Source of the DNA: Capitulum mitella
Lineage: Eukaryota; Arthropoda; Thecostraca; Pollicipedomorpha; Pollicipedidae
DNA length: 64,000 bases
NCBI GenBank assembly: GCA_030062745.1
Contig: CP099842.1
Coordinates: 32,340,901-32,404,900 of the forward strand
Direction of reading: 5' to 3'
Shown: positions 1 through 11,559 of the stretch, piece after piece
Position numbering within the stretch: position 1 is the stretch's first letter
Layout: each line of letters begins with the position of its first letter
Made by a program: the position numbers and the translations under genes
The notes under the pieces: model-generated
The model's input: only the letters and a program-made list of their open reading frames with translations
Database searches by the model: none
What the model was told of the DNA's origin: nothing

Positions 1-25
1 ATTATTTTGCACTCAAGTGGTGTAA

Positions 26-250
26 CCTTATTCCTGTGAGCGCTGAGATTCACGTTAACCTGTGAAGGGGACAGACTCTGCGCCCCCCCCCCCCTCCACC
101 AGGAATCTAGAACTGCTTGTCCAATTTTGATCGGGAAAACGGCATTGACTTTGTGCCAACGAGGTCTTCATTTCTAGACCCCAGAAAATTCGAAAATGTT
201 GAAAATAGATGTCAGTGGGCAAAAGTCCACTTTCGATATGGTCTGAAAGG
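26..250 (+). mobile_element. Diverged fragment of the TTAA-flanked MITE family
   Basis: The start (TAACCTTATTCCTGTGAG at 23-40) resembles the terminus of the intact elements at 40731 and 43617 (TAACCCTATTCCCGGAG). The following text (a C-rich run, then a 'gaacTnnTnnTCCnATTTTgATCG' stretch and a 'GTGGGCAAAA' motif near 217) follows the same order as the 5' part of the 40731 element. No matching far end was found, so this is a fragment or a very diverged copy. Confidence 0.35.
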
Positions 251-511
251 CTGTTGTGCCCACTTTTAGTGACCAGTATTCATGGAACCAGCGGGGTTCA
301 GCTTACACTGAACAAGCCTTTCATATATCTCAACGGAAGGCTGATGGTTGCTAAATGTTTAATGTTATTGTTTATTTTGGGAGATTTAAACGTCAGACAT
401 TTACGTTGTATAATGTTTGTGTACGACTGTATAAATAGATTTCCTATCTTTATGTTACCCCTAAATGCTACGGAAGTATACCACACATTTGCTTTCATTT
501 GTCTCATGCAG

Positions 512-1951
512 TGCAGATGGCCCTCGGAAACGAGCCCGTAGCTGCCTATGGTGAGTCGTTTTCTTTTTTCCGAAAGTCTGGCACGACACGCGCATTACGG
601 AAACGACTTCAATACTTGCCTGTACGCGTGCAAAAAAGTCCGCAAGTACTGCACCAGTGTGCACACCTAGTGTTAGGATGTATTTCACTATATGAATCAA
701 TATGCGATTTTTATGTTACCCCGTACAACGGAAGTGTGCCGTACGATCTTATTCTTACCCTTCTACCCCTAGCCTGTTTCTTACCGTTCACGCGCAACAG
801 AATACCACTCAAAATACCACTCAAAAAAGACCTGGGACCGCCTTTGCGGGGTTGAATTTTCTGGAATTTTGGCACGACAGCCGTACACCAGTGCTATGAA
901 GTCACAAACTTTTCTTGGCGCTGCGGCAAACGGCTGCCTTTCCCTGCAGGCAATCGGGTTTAATAGATAACAATGAACAACGATATTCCTCGCAAACTCG
1001 CAGAAAACGCATGCTCCTTCCATGAAGTTCCGTCGCCGCGTGGAGGTTCTCGGCCGTCTTCATCAATAGCGGGATGATTAATAACCAGTCTCACAATGAG
1101 AACTCATTTCGCTGGGTCTGCCTCATCGCTCAGATGTTGTCTGGGATCCCGAGGGTTCGTAGTGTATTGTTGACTCCACGGGAGTGAGCATCGAGAGGCG
1201 CTGAGATCTTTTCATTTGTACGTCTTCAATTCGAAGGCCTCTGTAGGCAGGAGCAGTGCCCCCCGAAAGATTGAAATTCTTAACTCAGGGACCGGGGAAT
1301 AAGCTCACTGCAAGGCGCTCTAGCCGTCTGCTGACGGGATGAAAGCATTTTTGAATGGTTTCCCGACCAAACGTTCCGCTAATAAATGTTACTGCCCAGT
1401 CATATTGATGCCTTGTACTCAGAATGATTGTGCTCGGCTATACCCGTAAGCGGGCATGGAAAATCAAAAACTGCTTAGGAGTTCATTCACATGTTAAATT
1501 CCCCCTGGATGCGCTGCTTATGACACTGATTGATGCTGTGAATCATACTGAACATACGCATCTTAACCATGGGCAAATTACGGAGAAGATTCAGTTCCTC
1601 AGAATATCTGATTTTGTTGAAAAGTTCTGAGTATTGGCAAAATGCGTGTGTTGCCGTTTTAGCATTTGTTAACAACTTTCTTTTCGTTTCTGTGCAGACG
1701 TACAGATAGTACTACCAGCAGACCCAAACCGCTTCCGCAGTGTCGCGAAGCCTAAGAGGAGCGACATCACTGTTCAGGTCGAGTGCCCCAAGGTATGCGG
1801 TACTCTCGTCAACAGTTCGTCTGCGTCCGTTCAGGGACCGGCCGGGAGTCCCGCAACACAGAGGCTGCGCCACAGTTCTGAACACCGCACGACATTGACG
1901 CATCACCCGAAATATGAAGCTGATCGCCGTTACCGGCGCAGCAGCATCTGA
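512..1951 (+). CDS. 3' end of an unidentified gene (two exons)
   Basis: Two exons fit together. Exon 512-550 follows an acceptor (CTCATGCAG) and ends at a strong donor (TATG|GTGAGT). Exon 1698-1951 follows a very pyrimidine-rich acceptor (TTCGTTTCTGTGCAG) and ends at a TGA at 1949-1951. The join is in phase (codon G|AC) and the result is open: QMALGNEPVAAYD, then VQIVLPADPNRFRSV, a Lys/Arg-rich stretch, and a basic tail ending DRRYRRSSI. An alternative 42-nt intron at 1793-1834 is possible but not needed, because that stretch is open in the same frame. An AATAAA lies 257 nt past the stop. The 5' part of the gene lies before the window. I do not recognise the family. Two cysteines near the middle of the last exon (VECPKVCG) are the only distinctive residues. 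The splice model is inference. Confidence 0.45.
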
Positions 1952-2207
1952 GGACAACGGCAGCTGCCGCGAGAACGTGAAAGACCAATCGTTAAAAGTG
2001 GCGTGCGCTCGATATAGTTTTGCAAGTTACTATGATACAAATGCATTCCACTCTCATGGGAAATTCGTCTACGGCATGTTGCGAGTATGGCAACTGTGAA
2101 AATAGCTGAATGAAATAGTTAGATCCTGGAACGGCTTCATACTCCAAAACTTCTTATATTACGGTGATACCATGGTCCCTGAAGCGGGGAGAGCGCGCGG
2201 CACTGAC

Positions 2208-2213
2208 AATAAA
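2208..2213 (+). terminator. Possible polyadenylation signal AATAAA
   Basis: An AATAAA hexamer 257 nt downstream of the stop at 1951. It is the first canonical signal after that stop and lies before the convergent gene's 3' end. The hexamer is seen directly; its use is inferred. Confidence 0.35.
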
Positions 2214-2394
2214 TCCACCGGCGCCCGTAAGAAATCTCAGATGTAAGAACGGAAAGTTCTACTGGCAAGGGCCTGAATAACGTGTAGTTTCGCTACGTTC
2301 GAGTAAAGCGCTTACAAACCAGCTGTAATGGCAGACATCGTCAGTTGCGTATTCGTCTGGGATTCTGGGTTTTGCTGGGTATAAGAAGTGCGCG

Positions 2395-2400
2395 TTTAAT
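2395..2400 (-). terminator. Possible polyadenylation signal ATTAAA (minus strand)
   Basis: A reverse-strand ATTAAA about 280 nt past the stop of the minus-strand repeat-protein gene at 2682. No AATAAA is visible on that strand between 2300 and 2682. If both signals are used, the two convergent transcripts end within about 200 bp of each other without overlapping. Confidence 0.2.
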
Positions 2401-2681
2401 TCACTCATGGTCTATTAGTATGTACTTCCAGGAGCGGATGCACATAAAAATTAATTACAAACATACGATACATTTGCTGTACTTGACAGATGTACACGAT
2501 AGTAACTCCGATCTCGCATACAGGAAAAATTGCCATATACATCCAGGCTGTATCGACATTTGCGGTGAAAACTTTTTAGAAATGCCGATGAAAAGCATTC
2601 ATGAGCTACACAATCGCCGCAAGACAGCTTGTACGAGGAACTTTAGCCACGTGGTTTCTTTCGCCGCCTGTCACTGGATAT

Positions 2682-4588
2682 TTACCACGAATATCTGGAG
2701 TACGGAGTGGAACGCCCTTCCCCCATGCCTCCACTGTGCGATGGGATACTAGATGAACCAGATCCAGTGTTACTGGATGCATCTGGTACATAGGAGCCGC
2801 TGCCACCGTTGGGTGTGTCGGGGACGTAGGAGCCACTGCCACCGTTGGGTGTGTCGGGGACGTAGGAGCCACTGCCACCGTTGGATGTGTCGGGGACGTA
2901 GGAGCCACTGCCGCCGTTGGGTGTGTCGGGGACGTAGGAACCACTGCCGCCGTTGGGTGTGTCGGGGACGTAGGAGCCACTGCCGCCGTTGGGTGTGTCG
3001 GGGACGTAGGAGCCACTGCCGCCGTTGGATGTGTCGGGGGCGTAGGAGCCACTGCCGCCGTTGGATGTGTCGGGGACGTAGGAGCCACTGCCGCCGTTGG
3101 GTGTGTCGGGGACGTAGGAGCCACTGCCACCGTTGGGTGTGTCGGGGACGTAGGAGCCACTGCCGCCGTTGGGTGTGTCGGGGACGTAGGAGCCACTGCC
3201 GCCGTTGGGTGTGTCGGGGACGTAGGAGCCACTGCCACCGTTGGATGTGTCGGGGACGTAGGAGCCACTGCCGCCGTTGGGTGCGTCCAGGTAGTTGATG
3301 CGCTCAGAGGCCGGTCTCCTGCCTCTGCGGCCTGCACGGGCGCGCCAGGCGAGCCGGGAGGCGCCGTCTCTCCGCAGCGGCACGGTCCGACGGCCTCCTC
3401 TCACGGAACGCTTGGAGCGGGCCTCGTCTGGCGGCAACAGCTCCTCCGTCTCGCTAGTCTCGGGCTCCTCGTGCTCCTCCGTCTCCGGGATCTCGGCCTC
3501 GGGCTCTCCGGGCGGGACCCGCGGCCGGCGGCAGTGGTGACGGTGCCCGCGGCCTCTACCGTGGCGGTGGCGACGCGTGGCATCGTCCTCCCGCCTGACC
3601 TTTCTGCCGTCCAGCCCCTCGTCTGATCCGTCCTCCAGTCCCTCGTGGGGCCCGTGCTCCTGCCTCTCGTCCAGTTGGCCCTCCGGTTCCTCGTCCAGTC
3701 TATCCTCCCCATCCTCGGAAGAGTCGACCCTCGGCCACGAGCTCCGGGCTCCGGCGACGGCGGCAGACGGGCCCAAGCCACGGTAACGACCGCCAGCATA
3801 GCCGAAAACGGCCCGAGCACCGACCGAGGCGGCGTCGCTGTCCCGGGCTCCAGCCATTCCGGGCCAATGTGTCCCGTCCCGGCCCAGTCCCGGGAGACGG
3901 CGGACCAGGCCTCTCCACACCAGACGACTCGTGCCCGGCCAGTAGGTCCCGTCCCGGCTGAGACCGAGACGATGGTGTCCTCTCTGATCGTCTCCAGGCC
4001 AGTCAACGCCGTCCCGTGTCAAAAGAAGCTGCCGCCTGGGCTCGGTAGCTGCGAACGCCGCTACAGCGGCGAGACATATCTGCAAACGACGACCAATCAT
4101 CAGCCGGAGTCACAGCGATGCTTAGATCAGCTTCATAAAAATTCCTTTACGTTACAAAACAATGCAAGTATCTGCGATAATTATAAGCAGAATATACCAC
4201 TGGTCCAGCCCATTGGAATAGCGGAGTAAAATCTGATCATTCAGGTTTATAGTGCGTATGTTATACGTATCATGTTGCGCACGGTCATCATTAAATACGG
4301 TCTGGAATTTTGCAAAAGCAGAGGATGAATGCTTCTGACACGTCGTGACGAGAACGCCGTAGCACTTTTTTGGTCTGGGATTATCAGTCACACAAAATGA
4401 CGCAAACTTAAGCATTTCGAACGGCAGCATCACTGAAGTCCGTGGTCATCAAATCAAACACATGAAATGATGCAAAGCAAAGTATTTCGAACAACGCCCA
4501 TAGCCAGGCTCAGGGACATCTCTCGAGGAGCTACGGCCACTGGAAGTCCAGCACGCCAAAACGCACATCAACTTACCAGGACTTTCAT
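2682..4588 (-). CDS. Secreted acidic/His-rich protein with 12-residue GGSGSYVPD repeats
   Basis: Exon 1 carries ATG AAA GTC CTG (4588-4577) followed by GTAAGT. The intron ends at TTTGCAG|ATATGT and exon 2 is 4079-2682; the join is phase 0. The product starts MKVLICLAAVAAFAATEP, a textbook signal peptide, with likely cleavage near residue 15. The total is 469 residues. An in-frame ATG at 4098-4100 lies inside the intron and gives a poorer start (MIGRRLQ). Order of parts: three RDGxxWPG motifs (about residues 27-78); an acidic stretch (124-161); a His/Arg-rich stretch (173-186); a Glu-rich stretch; a furin-like RSKR site (225-228); a basic stretch; fourteen tandem 12-mers of the type NGGSGSYVPDTP (272-439); and a Ser/Gly tail. 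There are no chitin-binding cysteines and no R&R motif. The Gly/Ser/Tyr/Pro repeats resemble elastic cuticle proteins such as resilin in style only. An adhesive or matrix protein is equally possible. Confidence 0.65.
2775..3278 (-). repeat. Coding minisatellite, 14 x 36 bp
   Basis: Fourteen direct 36-bp units encode the 12-residue repeat. Variation is almost entirely synonymous or Thr-Pro/Thr-Ser at the unit end, with one Val-to-Ala change in unit 7 and an Asp-Ala-Ser ending in the last unit. Because 36 is a multiple of 3 and the unit lacks stops, other frames on both strands are open too; those are shadows. Confidence 0.95.
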
Positions 4589-4640
4589 TCCGTCTTCCGC
4601 ACACCTGTGAAGAATCGCGCGCCCACGCAGTGTCGTCGAG

Positions 4641-4674
4641 TGACGAACAACTGGTCCGTTCGCTGTGCTTTATA
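4641..4674 (-). promoter_or_regulatory. TATA box and initiator of the repeat-protein gene
   Basis: On the minus strand TATAAAG (4674-4668) lies 33 bp upstream of TCACTC, whose A at 4641 would be +1. The first ATG downstream is the proposed start at 4588, giving a 53-nt leader. The geometry matches the promoter at 22825-22859, which supports both. Confidence 0.5.
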
Positions 4675-5629
4675 TTCGAGCTTATCAGCCGGCCGTTTCC
4701 GAGGAGTCACCAGCCTCGACTGAGAGTCACCGCCTGATGACACGCCGCACGGATGTTGTTCCGAAGGTGACAGGTGGCGTCATGACAGTTCCGTCGCCGG
4801 ACGAGCGCTCATGAGATCATCCGCCGGTCAGCCCCAGCTGTGTGAGCACGTCACGCGTACCGTCGGGGAAGACAGCTGGACGCGTGACGCCGCTTCCTGG
4901 ACAGGAAGGCCAGCTGGTGCACGCAGGGCGTGATGGTGTTCGGTTTGATGGACGTTAGTGTCTGCACATTGTTCCGTGTACTGGTGATCTTCATCGATCC
5001 TGAAAACGACAGTGGTGCAAGGAGTTCTTTCGCCTCTGTAGATTATTAAACTGTGAGAGTATTTTGAATATAGGCTTAGCATTTTTAAATGGTTTTGCAA
5101 AATCATTTCAAATCCGTTTTGAAGAACTCCAAAATGCTTTCGACGCCATGATAGCAGGTGATACCGTTTTTGTTATAACCACCATAGCATACTGCCGCCA
5201 TAACCGAGAGTGACGCCTGATGCCTGACGAGCCAGGCACTGCTGTTTAGCCTCGTATTCAGCCTTTAACTGTCCGTCAGCATTGATAAGACGTTTAATTT
5301 GCATTCTTGGCTGACATAGCAAAATAAATAAAGGACTTTTCATCGCAGTCTAAAGACGTTTCGGGTTGTGATCAGTGGTTTACTGATACATAAATGACCG
5401 ATGTTTTTCATTCGTCCTCATCCGTTTCATCATTGAGCCTGTACTTTCATTTAGGTGCTTAAAGTAGGTACTAAGCCACAAAACAACATTAGGCGAAGTG
5501 AGCACATCTCTAAGACTGGAGTAGGCGACCGAAGCGAATACGCGTTAGCCCGTCGTAGCTCGGCCCGTAACATGTTGCGTTGATCTCTGGAGATGTGACA
5601 ATCGATGTTGCGCCTTCTTTCTGTTGACT
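4675..5629. other. Upstream intergenic region, no gene seen
   Basis: Unique-looking sequence upstream of the minus-strand promoter. It has moderate GC content, several TGACG/CGTCA motifs near 4730-4860, and no convincing exon on either strand. Confidence 0.5.
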
Positions 5630-5935
5630 CGCATAGGATGTGGTGAAGGACTTCATATGGCCAAGCTCTCTTTTAAACTAAACACAAATAAACGATAGCG
5701 CAGATAAAAAAGTTTAACTACGAGCTCCAGCCGCGATCCTTTGCCCGTGTGACACCGCTCCACGCAGTTGGCTGTCTTATGCGAGTCACTGAGTTGGCTC
5801 CCGTAGGATGCGGTGAAAGATTTCATATGACCAAGTTCTGGTTTGAAGTAAGCGTAAATAAACGACAGTGTGGGGAAAAAACGTTTAAGCTGGAGTTCCA
5901 ACAGTGATGCTTTGCCCATGTAACATCGCCCCACT
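5630..5935 (+). repeat. Diverged tandem duplication, period about 170 bp
   Basis: The text from the GTAGGATG/ATAGGATG box at about 5634 (GGTGAAGGACTTCATATG, AAATAAACGA, CTTTGCCCGTG) recurs about 170 bp later (GGTGAAAGATTTCATATG, AAATAAACGA, CTTTGCCCATG). The two units are clearly related and not identical. The second unit decays after about 5935. Confidence 0.7.
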
Positions 5936-5959
5936 CGGCGCCAAAAGTTCGCTGTTCCC

Positions 5960-6520
5960 AGTGTCGCCAGTCCAGTGCCACTGACACGGGGGACATCAGT
6001 CCCTGGTCGGTCCGTCCCGACCACAGCGGCGGCGGCCCGGGCCTCGGCCGCCGCGCCCGGCCGACGTTTCGCCACCGGCGCCGGTGACGCCGGCGACGCG
6101 GCGCACCGCTCGTGACGCGGCCGAGGGCATCCGGCGCCGGCCCGGTTACGTCACAGGCATCACGTCGCGCGCGCGCGCGCATCCATATTTCGGCGACAGT
6201 TCCGTGGCCGGGGTCGGCCGACGGCGGGCGGCGTCGCGGGGGTTCGGACCGGCGAGTGATTAGTGGGCTGGTCGCTTGATCGCCGACGGACGAGGTCGCG
6301 AGAGCACGACTCCTGGCCGCGGCGGCGGACTCCGAGCCGGCAGCAGACCCGCGCGCTCACGATCGCCAATGTCTCAATCGGCGAGTGTCCCTTGCCTCAC
6401 CGTTCAGCGTCGATTACCGCGCCGCGTGATGACCCGGGGAAGACGGACAGGTGCAGGCCGGGGCGCGCCTCCCGCCAGCCCGCCATGAGAAGCCAACACG
6501 ACCTCTTACGAGAGTCTGGC
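5960..6520. other. CpG island-like GC-rich block
   Basis: Very GC- and CpG-rich, including an alternating CG run at 6167-6180 and a TTACGTCAC motif near 6144. Open frames here exist on both strands and look compositional. It could be a promoter or regulatory island; no TATA/initiator pair or supported first exon was found. The stretch from 6520 to 8470 is AT-richer, has TAAAT-type short repeats near 7127 and 7811, and shows no supported gene. Confidence 0.4.
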
Positions 6521-8473
6521 CCGTTGAACGTGATTTAGAAGGTGCAGAACTGTGCAACTTACACGACCTTTCATTTTTCGCAACAAAATTGGCACGTGCG
6601 GCCCGGCCTATGCCGTTGATTTATCCTGCACAATGTTCCGAGACCTCACGCCTCGGCACAGGGTCGGAGGCGCACGCGGACGGAAGCCCATTCTGCCGGG
6701 ACGTTATCGCGCCGCACTGTTGTCCATATAGCCCGGGAAGTAGTTCGTTTCGCCAGGTCTGAAGAGCTTTTCTAAATGTGCCGCGACGAATGGCCAAACG
6801 GGCAGTTCCCACTATCAGTATCTGAATAGCCTGGGATGACTGCTGCTCACAACCAATTTGCTCGTCATGGAATCATGTCAAGAACTGATTTTGCCCACCA
6901 GAGGCAACGTGGCTTCGGTGGAGGGGCAGCAGATTCATCAAGACGTTGCGCATCTTTTGGGAGGAAACGTGAAACATTGGGAACGGCTTGTGGAAAACCG
7001 TAGAAAATGTGCATTAACCCATACCTAACAAGAGAATGATTGCCAGTCCCCGCCCCCCGCCGGAGAAGAGTCCGAAATTTGCAAAAGCTGATCCTACAGC
7101 CTTTTCGCATCCTTTCCTGAGCGAATTAAATTAAATCAAATCAACGTGGTGGTTGTTGGCCTGTATGTCACACAGTGTGGCCTGCGGCTATAAGAAGAGC
7201 CGGGAGTTAGCAGACGTTTCGGCCGCGAGCCCTCTAGTGCTTGTTCGGAAAGAAGCACAAGATCTCCAGGACCTCTAAGATCTCCAAGAATGTCGTACAA
7301 AATGTCGTCCAGAGGACTCTCCGAGAACTTTAATCAAATTAAAATCAGAATCAAACAGACGAAATCAGGTCACGTCAGGTCTCCTAGCCATGGCGCTGTC
7401 ATGGATGGCTTGCAAGCCGTGTTTCTAGATCTGAGAGTCTTTCTCAGAAATTTGACGAGGTATTCGGTCGCTTTTTCGATATAGCACTGTTTGAACACGG
7501 ATTTCCTCGACAACATATCGGTTTTGGAAGGTCGGTGACCTTTCGAAGACCATGTAAGACTGCTGACTTTATATGACTATATAATGGTTTTAAAAAAGAA
7601 CGTTATGCTGTTTCTACAGCTGATTTCGCTAACACAATGGTCGTTCTCTTTCACAAACAGCAGAGCTCTTGTCTGTGATGAAGAAACATCGTTATTGGTA
7701 CTACCAGGGTAATGGCGGCTGACACGGGCACCTGGCCTCACAATGACCTGCTGTTGGCTTCACTTGAAAAGCCGCTATTGAATACAACCATGGATCAAAG
7801 TCAGTCTTATTAAATTAAATTAAATCAAATTAATCTTAAAACCAGACCACTACAAAAACATAGCTTGCACGTCGGTATGCCATGAAACTACCACAAGAAG
7901 AGCGGAGACGGTGAACGATGTGACGCCCTGTTCCGCTAAGACTAGAGAGGTCACCGGGTAAACTAAAGGAGTCAAACTAGACATCTTTCGGACGAGAAGA
8001 AAGCGAGCTACATGTTCGTTTCTGTTCCTTTTTCTCATCTTGATGAGGAGTGAGATGGGAACGGGGGGACAGCCACCTTCCTTTTCCCGAACGTTCTTAT
8101 TGAAGTGATAATCAGTTACGTCCGGAGAAGGTCACCTCTTCGAAATATTTTTGGACAAACTATCATTGCCTACAAATTGAATCCACTCGCACTGGAATGA
8201 TTCTTTGAGGCTGTACTTTTATGCCGTAAGTATTAACTACATGGTTAGTGTTACATTTTGCGTTAGTTGTTCTTGAGTTCTGTGAACCTCAGGCAAATGG
8301 AAGTAACAATGAAATGACGTAAATCGAAACAAAAAACGGAGACAGAAGCAAATTTTTCGTGTCAATGTGACCCAATCCAGTTTTCGAACGATTCTAGACT
8401 TGCGTATTCTTCAGCAGAGACCACATTCTTTCGAAACTGATTTTCTTATGTTTCCTCCGTACTGCCGCCTTAA

Positions 8474-9650
8474 CAAGCACATTGGAAGAGGGGGGCTTTT
8501 TTGTGTTCCCCTACTTGTTTTTCTTGAATATCTCGAGAACGGATGGCAGCTGATTGCTGCTACTTCGTGGCATTTCTGGCAATGGAATAACTCGTTGACT
8601 GACGCATAAAATCGAAAATCGGCTGGAAATTTTTGAAGTTTGAAGAATTTGAAGTCAGGCAAACGTTATGAAAACGACGGTTGTCGCTGACAAATGGGAA
8701 CTTTGTGAAAGAACCAGAGTTCTACCTAAGATTACCTTTTGAGCACAATCACGCGATATCATTTGGGCAAAAGTGGTGGATGTACCAAGACCAAAGTCAG
8801 GGTAAATAAGGGTCAAGGTCATCAAAGGTCAAGGTCAACCAGTATGCGACCTGATCCAAATTTGCTGTGCAACATGTTGGTTTTTATGAAATATGCATTC
8901 AAAGACCCTAATAAAAACATGTGTGCGTACACTGATGCACTTACATATACCAGCGTCAGCTAAGGTCAATGTCATCAAAGGCCAAAGTCCAATATCTTGT
9001 GACCTGGCCCAGAATTGCTTTGCGACAAGTCGATTTGTATGAAATATGCATTCAAAGATCCTACTAAAAACACATTTGGCACATTGATACTCACATGTAT
9101 ATACATATATGCATATACATACATAGATAAATGTAAACGCTGGAAGTGACGAAATGTACCGATGTTAGCCATCTTCTCTGAAAATACGCCAAAAGGTACG
9201 TGCAGCTCCCTTATTTACATGCAAGCTCACCCGTGTTGCTCGAAATCTGGTCTGCAAAAGATTAAAAAATGACGCCAGTCTACCTACGTAGATATAGAAC
9301 TGACATGACCTCGACCCGACATCCTCAGTCAAGACAACAAAATAAACGGAAATTGTCGCATTCCACGCTTTAACGGCCAAACAAACACTCTTTTTCCGTT
9401 TCGTTCGAAAAGTCGTACGGAATGACCTGTACGGGCCGAGAAAGTGCCCAAAATTGACCTTTTCGACCCTATTTGACCTTGAAGATATTGACCTGGGGTC
9501 ATGAAAATTGCACACAATGTAAATCGTTATGACCCCACCCTGTCTATAAGATTTCATGCTTCTAGCTCTTTCCGTTTCTGAGATCCGAGGGGACACTTTT
9601 GTGTCCCCTTCCAGTGCGCCTTGGCGCAAAACCCCCTTCCACTGCGCGGC
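8474..9650 (+). mobile_element. Non-autonomous TTAA-flanked element, copy A
   Basis: A 1177-bp unit bounded by TTAA at 8470-8473 and TTAA at 9651-9654. The ends are imperfect inverted repeats (CAAGCACATTGGAAG against GCCGCGCAGTGGAAG). The interior has no coding capacity but contains two related subunits built around 'GGTCAAGGTCA...CTTTGCAACATG...TTCAAAGACCCTA'. Copy B at 10267 is collinear with it. TTAA duplications are the hallmark of piggyBac-type integration; the superfamily call is inference because no transposase is present. Confidence 0.6.
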
Positions 9651-10266
9651 TTAAGAGTCCGTTATTGGAAACAGCAATGGTGTTAAATTTAGGCACCACG
9701 GAGGGCTACTTACCTGACCACGCAGTGCGGCATATTGCACGGAAAGAATGATGCGGCACAAATACTGCATGCAAGTGTGCCAAGTCACTTAACGGACATA
9801 ACCACGCAAAGTAATGGGAAAATGATTGTGCTTGATATGATTTGCTTGATAATGCAGTAAATACCACTTCTTGAGTGGGGTAGCTAATGACTTTCAACGG
9901 GCGCACAACCTTGGTTTTCGGCTATTACGAGTATGCAGACTGTTTCCGCTTGCTGCAACACGTAATGGTGGCAAACTAGACCGATGTTGCATTGCATTGA
10001 CTTCGCAGCTTTGCGTGCCAAGAATTTTACGTTACACCGTTAAGTTTATATTTCATATTCTGCGACAAAAACTGTCGTTGGTTTAACACACAGCTTAACA
10101 CTGGTTTTGGTTGGTTTAACACTGGCCGAGGGCAGGGTAAGGATGACTGAGTGCCCGACCATACGTTGCTTTGAAACAATGAAACCGTTTACCGCCTCGC
10201 GGCATTTCATTCCGAGTCCCACGTAATTTTATTGTGCATAATGTTTACTGATTATGCGCCTTTTAA

Positions 10267-10859
10267 CACGCGCACTGGATGGGGTGTGCATTTTTTTACC
10301 CCCCACTTGTTTTTTTGAAAATCTCGAGAACGCATCGGAGCTGGTTACTGCTACTTTGAGACATTTATAGCGATTGGATAATTCGTCGATTGACGCAAAA
10401 ATCGAAAATCGGCCGAAAATTGTTGAAGTTTCAAGCATTTGAAGTCAAACAAACATCGTGAAAACAACGGTTGTCGCTGAGAAATGGGAACTTTGGGAAA
10501 GGACTAGCGTTCTACGTCAGACAATCGTTTGAACATAATTAACCGACATCATCCGGACATAAGTGATGGATGTACCAAGACCAAAGCCAAGATCAGTAAG
10601 GGTAAAGATCATCAAAGGTCAAAGTGAACCAGCTTGTGACCTGATTCAGATTTGCTTTGCAACATGTCGATTTGTGTGGAATATGCACTCAAAGACCCTA
10701 ATAAAAACACGTATGTGCACATTGATACGCTTATATATACCAGGGTCAGTCAACGTCAAGGCCATCAAAGGTGAGGGTCAACTATTTTGTGACCTGGTTC
10801 AGATTCGTTTTGCAACATGACGATTTGTATGAAGTATACATTCAAAGACCCTAATAAAA

Positions 10860-10915
<56 letters not shown>

Positions 10916-11540
10916 ATATGTTGCGTTTTATACCAGTCAAACTGTGTAACTGGGTTCATTATTACGAAATAACTTTAGCGCGTACAGTTCACGTGAAACC
11001 TTCTTTGGGTCAAAAACTTCATCCAAGGTGAATTACGTCAGTTCACTTCGTTTGGCCTTACGGAGGTCAGTAAACGCTGGGAGTAATCAAATGTACTGAT
11101 GTTGCCTATCTTCATTGCAAATACCCCAAAAGATGTGTTCAGCGCCCTTATTCACAATGAAGCTTAACCAGTATTCTATGTTGCTTGAAATCTGATCTTC
11201 AAAAATTGAAAAAATGACGCCATAGAACAATGACCTGACATGATCTCGACCCGAAATCCTTCGTCGAGACGCCAAATAAATGGAAATTGTCGCAGTCCGC
11301 GTTTTAAAGTTCAGACACAAACCATTTCCTCGTTTCGTTCGAAAAGCCAAACGGAGCCCCATTTGACCTTGAAAAGATTGACCTAGGGTCATGAAAATTA
11401 GACACAACGTAAATGTTTCTAAACCTACCTCAGCCATAAAATTTCATGTGTCTACCTCTTTCCGTTTCCGAAATCTGAGGGGTCACTTCCGTGTCCCGCT
11501 TTCCAGTGCGCGTTGGCGCGAAACTCCCTTCCACTGCGCG
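10267..11540 (+). mobile_element. Non-autonomous TTAA-type element, copy B
   Basis: Collinear with copy A, roughly 80% similar by eye in aligned parts, and in the same orientation. It is preceded by TTAA (10263-10266). The left end (CACGCGCACTGGATGG) and right end (CCACTGCGCG) are inverted repeats, but the right TTAA is not preserved. A CA/TA microsatellite has expanded inside it. Confidence 0.6.
10861..10914. repeat. (CA)n(TA)n microsatellite
   Basis: A short CACACA run passing into more than twenty TA dinucleotides, inside transposon copy B at the position where copy A has a much shorter TATATG stretch. Confidence 0.95.
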
Positions 11541-11559
11541 CATTGTGGCTTTCGCACAG

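Noticed and set aside
1793..1834. 42-nt intron GTATGC...TTCAG in the first gene
   Set aside because: It is shorter than typical introns, and the stretch is open in the same frame, so read-through is simpler; RNA would decide.
2775..3278. CRISPR-like 36-bp repeats
   Set aside because: The repeat length is suggestive, but units are directly tandem with no spacers and lie inside a coding frame of an apparent eukaryotic gene.
2606..3337. 243-codon minus-strand frame (THPTAAVAPTSP repeats) and the plus-strand RRWVCRGRRSHC frame at 2753-3298
   Set aside because: Both are shadows of the 36-bp coding repeat. Only the GGSGSYVPD frame continues into a signal peptide with splice support.
7187..7484. 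TATAAGAAG followed by an ORF starting MSYKMSSRGLSENF
   Set aside because: There is no TCA-type initiator at the expected distance, no strong donor, and the peptide looks random after about 20 residues.
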